The notes beneath the pieces were generated by a model, which saw only the letters and a list, made by a program, of their open reading frames with translations, did no database searches and had not been told where the DNA came from. Of a DNA stretch of 64,000 bases, positions 33,434-44,335 are shown piece by piece. Position 1 is the first letter of the stretch; each line of letters starts with the position of its first letter. Source of the DNA: Anastrepha obliqua (lineage: Eukaryota; Arthropoda; Insecta; Diptera; Tephritidae); the NCBI RefSeq assembly GCF_027943255.1, contig NC_072892.1, positions 165,542,792-165,606,791 of the forward strand, read 5' to 3'. Position numbers and translations under genes: made by a program.

Positions 33434-34698
33434 ATATTTTGGGGAAAAAGAAATGTCGTATTTTGTCAATTGAGCGCGACATCTAAACATATTTTGCGTT
33501 GTACTTATTGCATCGGGTCACACTAAACGGCGATTTGAAGACGACAATCTGTACTACAAGTATATCTTTGACAGTGTTGTGATCGTATGTTTCAGTCTTA
33601 AGTTATAGCGCGTCAAAGATGGAGTCCACCAAGCAAGAAATTCGTCATATTTTACGTTTTTACTACCTTAGAGGTAAAAATGCAACGAAGGCGGCGGCAA
33701 AAATTTGTGAAGTTTATGGGCCTGATATTGTAACGATTCGCACAGCACAGCATTGGTTCGATAGATTTCGTTCTGGTGTAGTAGATGTCGAAGATGCACC
33801 CCGTACTGGTAGACCAATCGTCGTAGAGACTGATAAATTCGTTGATATTATCCAAAGAGACCGGCATGTGAGCAATCGCTCGATTAGTCAGGAACTAGGT
33901 GTAGACCACAAAACCATTTGCAGAAGATTGGATTCCAAAAAAAGCTGGATGTTTGGGTGCCACCCGTGTGACGCAAAAAAATCTCAACGCTTGTGATTCT
34001 CTGCTAAAACGGAACGAACTTGACCCATTTTTGAAGCGGATGGTGACTGGCGCTGAAAAGTGGATCACGTACGACAACGCCAAGCGAAAAAGATCGTGGT
34101 CGAGAAGCGGCGAGCCGGCCCAAACTATCGCCAAGCCTGGATTGACCGCCAGGAAGGTTTTTCTGTGTGTTTGGTGGGATTGGAAGGGAATTATTCACTA
34201 CGAGCTGCTCAACTATGGCCAGACCCTTAATTCGGTCCTCTACTGTGAGCAACTTGACCGTTGGAAGCAGGCAATTTACTAGAAGCGACCAGAATTGGTC
34301 AATAGGAATGGTGTTGTGTTCCACCAGGGCAACGTTCGTCCTCACACATCTTTGATGACCCGCCAGAAGCTACGGGAGCTCGGATGGGATGTCCTATCGC
34401 ACGCACTATATAGTCCGGACCTGGCACCAAATGACTATCATCTCTTCCGGCCATGCAAAACGCCCTTGGTGATACCAAGTTGGCCTCAAAAGAGGCTTGC
34501 GAAAACTGGTTGTCTGAGTTTTTTGCAAATAAGGAGGGGGGTTTTATAAAGGGGGGATAATGAAATTGCCTTCTAAATGGCAACAAGTTTCCCAACAAAA
34601 CGGGGCATATCTGACTTGAATCGTATAATTCTAAGTACGTTAAATAAAGCGTCAAATTTCGATCACAAATACGACATTTCTTTTTCCCCAACCCAATA
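33434..34698 (+). mobile_element. DD34D mariner, nearly full length
   Basis: The termini share GGGGAAAAAGAAATGTCGTA (left from 33441; right is the inverse, ending CCCCAACCCAA near 34695). About 1.26 kb is the usual mariner size. TA-rich flanks make the exact target duplication uncertain. It contains one damaged transposase gene. Confidence 0.85.
33619..34618 (+). pseudogene. mariner transposase lacking two catalytic Asp residues
   Basis: ATG 33619 gives MESTKQEIRHILRFYYLRGK. The paired helix-turn-helix region runs through TAQHWFDRFRSGVVDVEDAP and ISQELGVDHKTICRRLDSKK. A frameshift near 33935 leads to LLKRNELDPFLKRMVTGAEK; the usual TGDEKW first Asp is Ala here. Then KVFLCVWWDWKGIIHYELL, a TAG at about 34280, VVFHQGNVRPHTSLMTRQKL (the usual HQDN second Asp is Gly), and SPDLAPNDYHLFRP (third Asp kept). 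Further frame damage follows near 34450. Two of three metal-binding residues are lost, so the protein was inactive even before the frameshifts matter. Confidence 0.85.
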
Positions 34699-34699
34699 T

Positions 34700-35530
34700 A
34701 AGAAATTTGGTGTGCATCTATAAGTTCACCATCTTTTGTATAACAGCTGCTATGCCACGCACAAACATGCACGGCCTTTGACGATGTAAATAAGCGGCAT
34801 CTATTCAAGCTGAAATGTATGCTTAATTTTATTTTCATTATTTTGTTTTTTGTTGTTTTTTTTTTGTTGAAGCGCATCATTAATAAAAAAATTATGATTC
34901 ATAGAAATTGACTTCGGTACAAGCGCTAATCCTTCTTTGACCCAGTTAAAAAGTTTTATAATTGAGTATTTACTGGGAGAGTCAAATTTCTTTCCAAATA
35001 ATTTTGCCAGTTCGGAGAAAAAATCTTTTGTTTATTTGAGCTCACAGAGTTCGACTCCAGGAAGGTCTATAAAAAAACGAATAAAAATCGAATAAAAATT
35101 AGCTACCAAAATGCGCATAATTTTTGAACGAAATTTGATACTCCGTTTGAAAGACATTTCGGTAGCCACATTAACAGCTAATGAGTCAAGGCAGACTCAC
35201 TTAAATTTTTTATGGAAGATAATACAAGGTGTCGCAAAATACATCAATTTTGTTTTTGAATAACTTTTTTACTAATTAAAAAAATGATTTGGAGTGTTTG
35301 AAATCATGATTTTTCGACTTGTGCTCACGCCGTCCGTAATAATATTAATATTCGTTTCGGGAAAAAGAAATCAATTATTTTCTCGGCAGATGCCTAGACT
35401 GTAGTGATCGATATTTCGTAAAGTATCGATCAAACAATTCAAATTTTAAACTCGTTGCCAAGGAGACATTTCACACTAAAACAATTCCTCTGCTGTTTTT
35501 TGTTTTTGTTCCATTCCGTTGAGTTACAGG
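34700..35530. other. no gene seen
   Basis: AT-rich, no recognisable coding or repeat termini. Confidence 0.45.
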
Positions 35531-35539
35531 GTGTTAACA

Positions 35540-36400
35540 ATGGGAGTCAACAAAGAGAAAATGCGGTACTTTTTACATTTTTCTTTGATGAAGGCTAAAA
35601 TGCAAGCCGGGCCACTTTTATGGTGCCAATAGTGTAACAGCTGATTACGTGCAATTTTGGTTACGTCGATTCCGTCCAGGTGTTTTTCATGTTAAAGATG
35701 AACCTCAACAGACGACGGGCCTTGTCGAAAATGTTGATAAAATCACAGAAATAATCGAAGTTGACCGGCAGTTTAGTAGTCATAGCGTTGCCCAGAAGTT
35801 AAAGATCGACCATAAAACAGATTCAAAATATTTGCGCAAAACTGAATTTAAAAAGAAGCTCGATGGTGTCACAGCAATTTACACCAAAAAACATAAAGCA
35901 TCGAATTTCCATCTGCAATGCGTTGACCAAACGAATGAAATTTACCCATTTCTTAAATGGATGGTCTCGTGTGCATCGGGAGTGCTTCTGAGGCTGACAA
36001 AATCTCAGCTCTCGAACCTCGTGGGTTTTCTCACAGGACACTATGCATCCTTGACGGAGGAATCCGTTTATCTCCGTCCACAAGTGCCCACTCCTTGGGT
36101 AATCATTCCAACTTAACCTAACCCTAACGGATGGTGACTGGGAATGAAAAATGGGTCACACTCTACAATATTGCACCAAAACGATCGTAGTCAAAGCGTG
36201 ATGAAGCAGCTCAAATGGTGGTCACTCACGGCCAGGAAGGTTCTACTGTGTATTTGGTGAGACTTCAAAGGAATCATTTATTCGCTTCCGTATGGTCAAA
36301 TACTAAATTTTCTACTGTGAAGAGCTAAAACGTTTGAAGGTAGCGATTGACCAGAATTGGGCATAGGCTTACCACATCCCAAAAGCCAGCCAGCTTGACA
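35540..36400 (+). pseudogene. DD34D mariner relic carrying a LINE insertion
   Basis: MGVNKEKMRYFLHF opens at 35540. VQFWLRRFRPGVFHVKDEP and SSHSVAQKLKIDHKT are the DNA-binding blocks. YPFLKWMV is interrupted by the 163-bp insert and continues RMVTGNEKWVTLYN (first Asp replaced by Asn) after 36129. Then RKVLLCIW-like text lies near 36236. The second and third Asp blocks are missing. Several frameshifts. No TIRs identified. Confidence 0.75.
35966..36128 (+). mobile_element. very short 5'-truncated LINE insertion
   Basis: 163 bp flanked by GGATGGT (35959-35965 and 36129-36135). The insert reads RLTKSQLSNLVGFLTGHYAS on the plus strand, the same post-RNase H block as at 8233-8500, and ends TTAACCTAACCCTAAC. 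The target duplication and truncation fit LINE retrotransposition. Confidence 0.75.
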
Positions 36401-36955
36401 ATCACCTAAAATGAGCTTGATTTCAAAAAAATATCTTGATAATTAAAATAACGCATACGTATAAATGAGCAGAAAAACTGCTAAATTTTATTAAAAAAAA
36501 ACAATAAAACATAACAAATTAGACAAAAACTTAAAAAAAAAACGTACTACAATTCAATATACGTCAAATAACATAAGCATCTTATAATTAATTCACTTTT
36601 AACTATATTAATTTTTCCACACATACTTTGTACTTTTAGTAACAGACTTAACTAGTTCTATTGCTTTAGGCGTTAGCAAAAAATTTTGATAATTTTTACA
36701 ATTTTCATGAAAGTTTTGTCTTATTAACAATTTAGCCTTTATAAGGTCAAATGCCATTCTATTCCTTTCTTTAGAATATAAGCTGTTTAATGTAAAGAAC
36801 TTTCTTTCTCAAAAATCATTACTAATTAGAATAGAAAAAAATAAATGAGATCAATTTAAATATATTTATCAAGTTATTTTTATCACATTTTTTGAAAAAG
36901 TAACATTTTTTGAAATCAAACACTTCTCGAAGACAGCAATATTCTGTATATAACA
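36401..36955. other. no gene seen
   Basis: Very AT-rich; possibly the 3' side of the adjacent hAT-like element, but no terminus is recognisable. Confidence 0.4.
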
Positions 36956-36959
36956 TGTC

Positions 36960-38511
36960 ATTATCAATAGAATTTGATATCTATAAAATTTTTGGAAGCT
37001 CTGCTAATGTATCTCATGACAAAAGCGATTACTTCAGATTTAAAACTGATATATGTTTGTAAATGGATTCATCTCCAAAATCATATCGTTGCTCCAAGTA
37101 TGAAATACAATAGCATTTGTTAAAAATTGATTTGCTTCTAATTTGAATGCTTGAACATCATTGTTTGAAATATTTTTAAAAATACCCAAAACTCTACTTC
37201 CATAGAAACATTCCTTTCTTCGGCTTTGAAGACTATTTATAAGTTTACTCATTATGCTGTGAAATTCCATTATTGTACAAGAATCATTTTCAAGCGTTAG
37301 TATAGCTGATTGGAATTCATGCATTTCATTATGAATAAAATACAAATACGCCTCTGATATCCTTCAGAAATGCACTCCTCATCCGCATTATTTAGTTCAG
37401 TATCTGGCATTCCATATGATACAAATTTCCAGATTTCTTTTCTGCAGTTGTTTTTCCCCTTTTGCAAAAAGTCCCTTTTAACCGCAGGCCAAAAATGTAA
37501 TAATCGGTCAATTGCAGGCAAAAGGGAAAGCCATCGGGTGGAAACATGCCGAAGTAGATGCTTGTATTCGATACATGTCAACACAAAACATTCCTTTAAC
37601 TTTTCATTTGACAAAGCTGATGAGCTAAATTCATTGAAGGTTTGAATCACAATGCTTTCTACGTCGACAGATAAAGCATTTAATGCACTTTTGATGCAGT
37701 TATTTATTACATGGCAAATGCAATTTGCCTTTATAATTTTCTGGTTTACATCTTTAAGTTTTTCAAATACGGAATTATGAATACCGTAATTAACTGCCGC
37801 ACTATCAGCACTGTATGCTGCAATTTGCTGAATGTTAAGGTTATTTTCAGTTGTTATTCTTACGATATTGCCAAAAATGTCTTTAGCAGCCTCTTTTGGG
37901 TCTTCATAAACATCTAAAATTTTCTGATGCAATCCTGTTTCAGCATCAAAATATTGAACGGCATATGGATACGTTTTCACGTTTCCAATATTTGATGCGT
38001 CCCTGCTTACCGAAAAGTAAAATCTTTCTTTTAATGCATCAGCTACTTTTTCTCGTGCGTATGGTGCCAATACGTTGCGTGTTATGGCTGCTGCTTTGGT
38101 ATGGCCACAACTTATTTTATTAGCTATTCTACTGTCGCAAAATGTTGAAGAACTTAGTTTTAATTGACAGTCTAAGCTGTTATAACTAAGCCCGTGAACA
38201 ACATTGTGAAAAACGCACATTAGTTCAGCCCTGGATAAGTGTGAATCCTCCTTTGAGTCTGCCGGCACAGTGAAGTTTACCATGCTGCGTGACAATTTTT
38301 GAGACAATGCTAATTTCATATGCCGTTTTGCTTGGGAATGTTTGCGTAATGCTCGACTTCCTTCATATTTCATAGAAATATAATTTATCATAATTTGCAA
38401 AATGCGGTATAATCATCTTTTTTTTAATCCATTTGCAATATTCTGCTTCTGCAATCCATCTATCGCAGAATGTTCCATTTTTGAAGTTCCGGCATCTTCG
38501 TTATTTTCCAT
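36960..38511 (-). pseudogene. hAT-like transposase pseudogene with BED-type zinc finger
   Basis: The minus-strand start at 38511 gives MENNEDAGTSKMEHSAIDG. A BED-finger-like piece follows (EYCKWIKKK, then DDYTAFCK, and EGSRALRKHSQAKRH), broken by a frameshift in a poly-A tract near 38425. The main frame 38400-37297 holds VSRDASNIGNVKTYPYAVQY (first Asp), AAYSADSAAVNYGIHNSVF (second Asp region), KANCICHVINNCIKSAL (the hAT C..H motif) and HVSTRWLSLLPAIDRLLHFW (the hAT TRW block). Another frameshift near 37340 leads to EFQSAILTLENDSCTIMEF down to about 37040. The hATC dimerisation end is not recognisable. No terminal repeats found. A SINE sits directly upstream. The hAT call rests on motifs; the subfamily is unknown. 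Confidence 0.65.
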
Positions 38512-38523
38512 GGTAAATGAACG

Positions 38524-38840
38524 GCGGCCGCCGTAGCCGAATGGGTTGGTGCGTGATTACCATTCGGAATTCACAGAGAGGTCGTTAGTTGGAATCTCGG
38601 TGAAAGCAAAATTAATAAAAACATTTTTCTAATAGCGGTCGCCCTTCGGCAGGCAATGGTAAACCTCCGAGTGTATTTCTGCCATGAAAAAGCTCTTCAT
38701 AAAAATATCTGCCGTTCGGAATCGGCTTGAAACTGTAGGCCCCTCCATTTGTGGAACAACACCAAGACGCACACCACAAATAGGAGGAGGAGCTCGGCCA
38801 AACACCTAACAGAAGTGTACGCGCCAATTATTTATTTATT
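38524..38840 (+). repeat. tRNA-derived SINE, copy 3 (with perfect target duplication)
   Basis: Plus orientation. The head is GCGGCCGCCGTAGCCGAATG with A box TAGCCGAATGG; the region corresponding to the B box is near 38590 (TTGGAATCTCGG, slightly decayed). The body has the conserved GGAGGAGGAGCTCGGCCAAA and the 3' end GCGCCAATTATTTATTTATT. Flanked by TAAATGAACG on both sides (38514-38523, 38841-38850). Confidence 0.92.
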
Positions 38841-38850
38841 TAAATGAACG

Positions 38851-39260
38851 ACACAAGGCTCATATATTGTAACAATATTCATTTAAATTCTTAAACGAAT
38901 ATAACATTAAACAATTTAAGTTAAGTATGCACATCAGAAAAATGTACGCTTAATCTCAATCAGCTGTTTAATGTTGTATTTTTTTAGTGATGGGCAAAAA
39001 CAAGCAATAAGTCAATGATGAGTTAGGGGGGAAAAAATAAAAAGTGTTGATACTTTTTTGATTATCGATTACAATGAATTATTGATATTGGGAAAAAAAT
39101 AAGAATTAGTTTTTGGGTTTGGTGTTTAACAAATGATGATACATATTTTTTAATATTGATTTTTTTTAATTTTAAAAATTAACTGGACAAATTATATTTA
39201 AACTTGACACTTGACAGGACTTAACAAATCTAGACAACCAAGCTCATTCCAGGCCATGTG
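38851..39260. other. no gene seen
   Basis: AT-rich. The string TAGTGATGGGCAAAAACAAG near 38986 resembles a hAT terminus but has no partner here. Confidence 0.4.
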
Positions 39261-39269
39261 GCAACCCTA

Positions 39270-39610
39270 ATTGGGCAACAGAAGAGGTGTGTTCCATCTG
39301 GACAACGCAAGACTACACTCTGTAAAAACTCCGGGAACTTGGTTGGGAAGTTTCAATGCATCCACTATGTGGTCCGGACCTGGCACCAAGCGATTGTCAC
39401 ATTTTTCTCTCACTCCAAAACTTCCTGCGTGATGAGAAATTGGTATCAAGAGAAGATTGTGAAAATCGATAACTAGAATTTTTCGCCAGTAAGGACCAAG
39501 ACTTCTATGAGAGACACATTATGAAGCTGCCTTTAAAATGGCAACGAATTATACAAAAAAACAGTGCATATTTGAATTTTATACAAATAGGTATAATGGA
39601 TTTCTTTTTC
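39270..39610 (+). pseudogene. DD34D mariner C-terminal fragment
   Basis: Plus strand reads GVFHLDNARLH (second Asp), then KLRELGWEVSMHPLCGPDLA, PSDCHIFLSLQNFLRDEKLV (third Asp) and KDQDFYERHIMKLPLKWQRI. Frame changes between blocks. The N-terminal half and both termini are missing. Confidence 0.75.
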
Positions 39611-39950
39611 CTTGAACTAATATATAATAAATCACTAAATATTTATGCTGACTCACATTCGCATGTGACGGATTAACATTTTTTAACTGTTTACACAAAA
39701 TCTCTCATCATTTGAGTGGCGAAGTTTTACAACTTTTCTGCATTGTGTGGGCTAATGACTGAAACCCAATGTGTGCGCATTACAACTCCGCACCTTTTGC
39801 GAAGCAACAATTATCTGAATTTACTATAGATGGTCTTAATACCTAATAGTACACCCAATATTCCACTCTCATTTTATAAAACTCGCTCGGTCGACTAGTT
39901 CTTCGATTCGACGCAAAATTTCACTTCCATAATTTTTATATTCATATTTA

Positions 39951-40280
39951 AAAAAAAAAAAAAATAATTGGCGCGTGCACTTCTGTTAGGTGTTTGGCCG
40001 AGCTCCTCCTCCTATTTGTGGTGTGCGTCTTGGTGTTGTTCCACAAATGGAGGGACCTACAGTTTCAAGCCGACTCCGAACGGCAGATATTTTTATGAGG
40101 AGCTTTTTCATGGCAGAAATACACTCGGAGGTTTGCCATTGCCTGCCGAGGGGCGACCGCTATCAGAAAAATGTTTTTTATTAATTTTGCTTTCACCGAG
40201 ATTCGAACTAACGACCTCTCTGTGAATTCCGAATGGTAATCACGCACCAACCCATTCGGCTACGGCGGCCACCACACCAC
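39951..40280 (-). repeat. tRNA-derived SINE, copy 4 (with perfect target duplication)
   Basis: Minus orientation; the head at 40195-40275 carries GGTTCGAATCTC-like and TAGCCGAATGGG boxes (B box GTTCGAATCTC). The 3' end is GCGCCAATTATTTTTTTTTT, a poly-T tail. Flanked by ATTCATATTTA on both sides (39940-39950, 40281-40291). Confidence 0.92.
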
Positions 40281-40291
40281 ATTCATATTTA

Positions 40292-41095
40292 CATATATAT
40301 TTTTTTATATTAATTTTCATAAGATTTTAGTTCCCAAATATTTTATTTTTGTTTATTTATTTATTTACATGAAATATAATTATAAATAATCTTAATAGAG
40401 AACCTCGGCAAACTAGCAGCACAGGCCTTCGGCACAGCTCGCAAAAATTATAGCAATACAAATACAATACTTAGCCAGCGCAGCCCGTGCAATCGGCAGT
40501 AAACTGATGCATAGTTTTAGGAGAGATTTAAGATTTGTTTGCAAAATGAATTTTAGAATGAACGCAGCGTAGACTTGCTATTGGCTTTTTGAAGGTGAAA
40601 AGAGAAGTTCGCGAAACAATGTAGCCATATTGCAATATACATAAGTGCGTGTGTGTGTGTACACACTTATTCATACGCATACAGCGCCGACGAGACAAAG
40701 CAAAATGGCGCAGCATCTGTTTTGTTGTAAATTTGGTTCGTTTTTCTGCAGTTTATAAATTATGCAGGTTTTTGCATTTGGTTGATGACCCTGCAGAGAA
40801 ATCGAACGTTAGCTACTGATGAGGAATTCGAGGATTTCTCTTGACTCCCAAGACTAATTTGCATTCTCTTTTGCATATAAGCAACTAGTGCAATTTCTGA
40901 ATTATGTTTTGTATTCAGTGGAAGGGGTTTTTTATATACCGTCAAACAACAATTTTTGGTTTTATAAATTTCAGGTGTAAATAGTGGTAAATTACCTTTT
41001 TTTTATTTGCTTAGCCAGTTTTTGCAATTCTCTTTTACTTCTACGAATTATTCCAACTAAAATAGTCAGTTTTTCTAATAATTTTAATCCCAGTG
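40292..41095. other. no gene seen
   Basis: Includes a GT/CA microsatellite near 40650. The open frames have no motif. Confidence 0.4.
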
Positions 41096-41099
41096 ATGT

Positions 41100-41182
41100 G
41101 CGGGTAATTTGGTGTTTCACCGAGATTCGAACCTACGTTCTCTCTGTGAATTCCGAATGGTAGTCACGCACCCATTCGGGTT
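41100..41182 (-). repeat. SINE head fragment
   Basis: Only the tRNA-like head remains (GGTTCGAATCTCGGTGAAAC on the minus strand), matching the head of the full copies; the body is absent. Confidence 0.75.
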
Positions 41183-41189
41183 TTTTTTT

Positions 41190-41788
41190 TAATTTTGAAA
41201 AAAATTGTAATTGGATTCTCCCGGAAAAACTGCAGGACCATTTGCACTTAGTGCTCTATTATACATTTAGAAGAAGCTTTTGGGGATATGGAGAGAGAGG
41301 AACAACCGAAAACGAAGCCATAGTCCAAGAGGGTATTGAACACCTAGCTTTTTCATCAGCATTTCCTCGAACCATTACTCTACCGCAGAGAACTATTACA
41401 GAAAAGAATAGGCATTGCTGTGGACAGCGAAACCAACTAGGCTTAGCCACGTGTCTGAACTGAATATTGTTAGATCTCAAAGGCGACCCCAACGAATGTG
41501 TCCAGATCCTAAAATAAACTAATGCCGAAATGTGGGTCAGTGGAGACATATATATATATTTTTTTTCATGGGCCCCCTACACTTGTAACGGAAGCCGGCA
41601 AAAATGGCTTACTTGTTATCATCTTGCGGTGAAGGTATCGATGTAAATGAAACTACCGAAAAACCAGATATGATTACGTATTAGAATCAAACTAAAGGCG
41701 AAGTGGTTCAAATATGTTCTGTGATGTCTTGTAGTTGGGAGACGAATAAATGGCCTATGAGGTGATAAATATTGCATGTATTAATACT
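41190..41788. other. no gene seen
   Basis: No motif recognised; several short open frames on both strands of 41242-41549 do not resemble a known protein. Confidence 0.4.
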
Positions 41789-41790
41789 TA

Positions 41791-42712
41791 AAAAGGGTGG
41801 TTAAATTTTGAGGGCCGATGTTGAATGTGAACCACACCCAAAACGTCAAGCTTTTTTCTGCATTTCATTTGACATTTTTCAATATCAGACTAACTCAATT
41901 TGAATCATGGAAAGATACACAATCGAGCAATGGTCAGACTGGTGGCAGGAAATGGCAACAGTGAATGACCAATTTTCGAAGAAAATCATCTTCAGTGATG
42001 AGGCACATTTTCACCTCAGAGGATTCGTCAATAAGCAGAATTGCCACATTTGGGCGAATGATAATCCAGGAGGGATTGCCAAAAAATCAATGCACCCACA
42101 AAGAGTGCCTGTTTGGTGCGGTTTATGGGCCGGCGGCATCATTGGGCCGTTTTTTTTCCAAAATGAGACCGGTCAGGCAGTTACTGTGAATAGTGTTCAA
42201 TATCGTGAGATGACAACGAACTTTTTATGGCCCGAATTGGAAGATATGGATGTGGACGATATGTGGTTTTAACAGGACGGTGCCACTGTCACACAGCTAA
42301 CGAAACAATGGCTCTTTTGCGCGAAAAATTTGATGACCGAATAATCTCACGTCGCGGCGATGTCAATTTGCCGCCAAGATCATGTGATTTGACACCGTTG
42401 GACTTCTTTCTTTGGGGTTATTTTATAGAAAAGGTGTACTTCGATAAGCCAGCAACAATTCAAGAGCTAAAGAATGAGATAATTCGGCACATTAACGGTA
42501 TAGAACTTCAATTATGCCTCAACGTCATCGAAAATGTGGACCATCTGATGCAGGTGTGCCGCAGAGACCGCGGCGGCCATTTGGCCAATATTTTGTTGCA
42601 TACGTAAGCCGTAAGAATATTATCATAATAAAGAGAAATGACAATAATTTTCTACACAAACTGTATTTTATTCAAATTCAACACCGGCCCTTGAAACTTA
42701 GCCACCCTTTTT
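41791..42712 (+). mobile_element. DD41D mariner, internally deleted, copy A
   Basis: The termini AAAAGGGTGGTTAAATTTTG (left) and the inverse of AAAAGGGTGGCTAAGTTTCA (right) run to about 38 bp with mismatches; TA at 41789-41790 and 42713-42714. About 922 bp. The gene inside is deleted and frameshifted. Confidence 0.85.
41907..42607 (+). pseudogene. DD41D transposase, internally deleted and frameshifted
   Basis: MERYTIEQWSDWWQEMATVN from 41907 passes directly into KKIIFSDEAHFHLRGFVNKQ (first Asp), so the N-terminal DNA-binding region is mostly gone. VWCGLWAGGIIGPFFFQNE follows. At about 42270 a TAA replaces the Gln before the second Asp, and a 1-base deletion near 42288 shifts the frame. The C-terminal half continues HTANETMALLREKF, then PPRSCDLTPLDFFLWGYFIE (third Asp) and RGGHLANILLHT to 42607. 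All three catalytic residues are still encoded, in two frames. Confidence 0.85.
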
Positions 42713-42849
42713 TATATACTGTCACAATATCAGTAGCAAAGGTGGCGAGGTTCCAAGTCGCAAAAAAAGAAAGAGGTTATGAAAATATATCAACTTAAGT
42801 GTAGCCGAACGATACTATCAATTTAAGGGATGATAAAACTGAGGAGCTA

Positions 42850-43756
42850 ACGGGTGATTTTTTAGCTATTATCTTTTTAAGCAGTTGGTTTAAACAGCTG
42901 ACGCACTTTTCGTGTTTTGTTTCACTGTCAAACATCTTCAGTTTGGTCTATAATTTAACCATGAATCGTCTTATAAACGAACAACGCTTGCAAATCATTG
43001 AATTTTATTATAAAAATGCGTGTTCTGTGAAGAAAGTTTAAAGTCGAAAAATTGTGTTCAGCGACGAAGCTCATTTTTGGATCAATGGGTACGTAAATAA
43101 GCAGAATTGCCAATTTTGGAGTGAAGATCAGCCAGAAGAATTGCAAGAGCTACCAATGTATCCAGAAAAGGTCACAGTTTGATGCGGGTTATGGGCTGGA
43201 GGTATCATTGGACCCTACTTCTTCAAAGGTGCTGTGAATCGTTACAACTTTGTTTTGTCCAAAATGCAAGAGCTTGACTTGCATGACATGTGGTTTCAGC
43301 AAGACTGCGCCACATGCCACACAGCACGCGTAACAATGGACTTGTTGAGAGGCGAGTTCGGTGATCATTTTATTTCACGTTCGGAACCTGTCAATTGGCC
43401 ACCCAGATACCCCGATCGTGCGAAATAACGCCTTTAGATTATTTTTTGTGGGGCTATGTTAAAGCTCATGTCTTCCTTCATCAAGACAAGCCTGCTTCAA
43501 TTACGGCATTGGAAGACAATACTAAAGCATTTATATGTGAGATACCGGCCGAAACATTGGAAAGAGTATCCCAAAATTGGACTAAGCGGATGGACCATTT
43601 GAAGCGCAGTCGCGGTCAACATTTGCATGAAATAATCTTCAAACATTCAATTATATGGACTGTACTGTCGATTTAAATAAACATTTCATGCATTTTTTTT
43701 TAATTTTACGAGTGTTTTTTTTTAAACTTTCCTATAACTCTTAAAAAATCACCCTT
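42850..43756 (+). mobile_element. DD41D mariner, internally deleted, copy B
   Basis: The termini CGGGTGATTTTTTAGCTATT (left) and the inverse of AAGGGTGATTTTTTAAGAGT (right) are flanked by TA (42848-42849, 43757-43758). 907 bp. It lies only 137 bp from copy A, in the same orientation but with a different terminal sequence, so it is a separate insertion. Confidence 0.85.
42961..43676 (+). pseudogene. DD41D transposase, internally deleted, with stops
   Basis: MNRLINEQRLQIIEFYYKN opens at 42961. After CSVKKV and a TAA the text jumps to SRKIVFSDEAHFWINGYVNK (first Asp). A TGA replaces Trp in VTVWCGLWAGG at 43183. MWFQQDCATCHTARVTMDLL carries the second Asp. A frameshift lies near 43410, then SCEITPLDYFLWGYVKAHVF with the third Asp, and RSRGQHLHEIIFKH near the end. 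The spacing is DD41D once the shift is allowed for. Inactive. Confidence 0.85.
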
Positions 43757-43758
43757 TA

Positions 43759-44200
43759 GAAATGTGATCCACTTTTTGGCAAAAATCAGTAGTTTAGTAG
43801 TAAATAAAAATTTCAAATATGTTTTATTAGTGCAATTCACAAGTAACGGCAGAAAATCTGGAATAACAAACAAAGCTTACAAATGAAAATATGATGAAAT
43901 TTAAATCCAAATTCTTTTAATCAATTACATTTTGTGTTTTATTTAAATACTCTGATGTCTTCGTGTTTGTCTTTCAATTGATTGATTACAAAAACAATTG
44001 CCGAAGTAAAAGAAAAGTTAAATCTTGGAGTTGACTAAGCAGTAGTCGTCTAAAAAAGGACCATTTAAGGAGAGAGTTGGGTGTATGGCCTTTATTATAG
44101 AAAAAAAATTATATTTTTATAAAATGCAATTGAATTTAAAAAACAAAAAAGTAAATAGTTAAAACTGTTCAATATGATATATTTATATATATATATATGT
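43759..44200. other. no gene seen
   Basis: AT-rich; nothing recognised. Confidence 0.4.
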
Positions 44201-44204
44201 ATAT

Positions 44205-44335
44205 AAATTACGTTCACACACTTTTTGGGTCTTTTGCGTTCTCCTACTTGGGGTATGTGTCTTGATGTTTTTCCCCAAATGGAAGGACGTACAGTTTAAC
44301 GCCGCCTCCGCGCGGCAGATGAGGAGCTTTGTCTA
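44205..44335 (-). repeat. SINE body fragment, diverged
   Basis: The minus strand matches the SINE body (CATTTGGGG, GTACGTCC, GCCGCGCGG strings in the same order as the full copies), heavily mutated and without the tRNA-like head. Confidence 0.55.

Noticed and set aside
36113..36128. Telomere (TTAGG/CCTAA) seed
   Set aside because: Only about two imperfect units at the end of a LINE with a target duplication; better explained as the LINE 3' end.
37370..38123. Plus-strand open frames over the hAT-like gene
   Set aside because: They are antisense to a frame with clear hAT motifs.
38612..40225. Similar frames (RALLLGVWPSSSSYLW) at 38612-38827 and 39968-40225
   Set aside because: Both are the body of the SINE read through; the repetition reflects the repeat and not a protein family.
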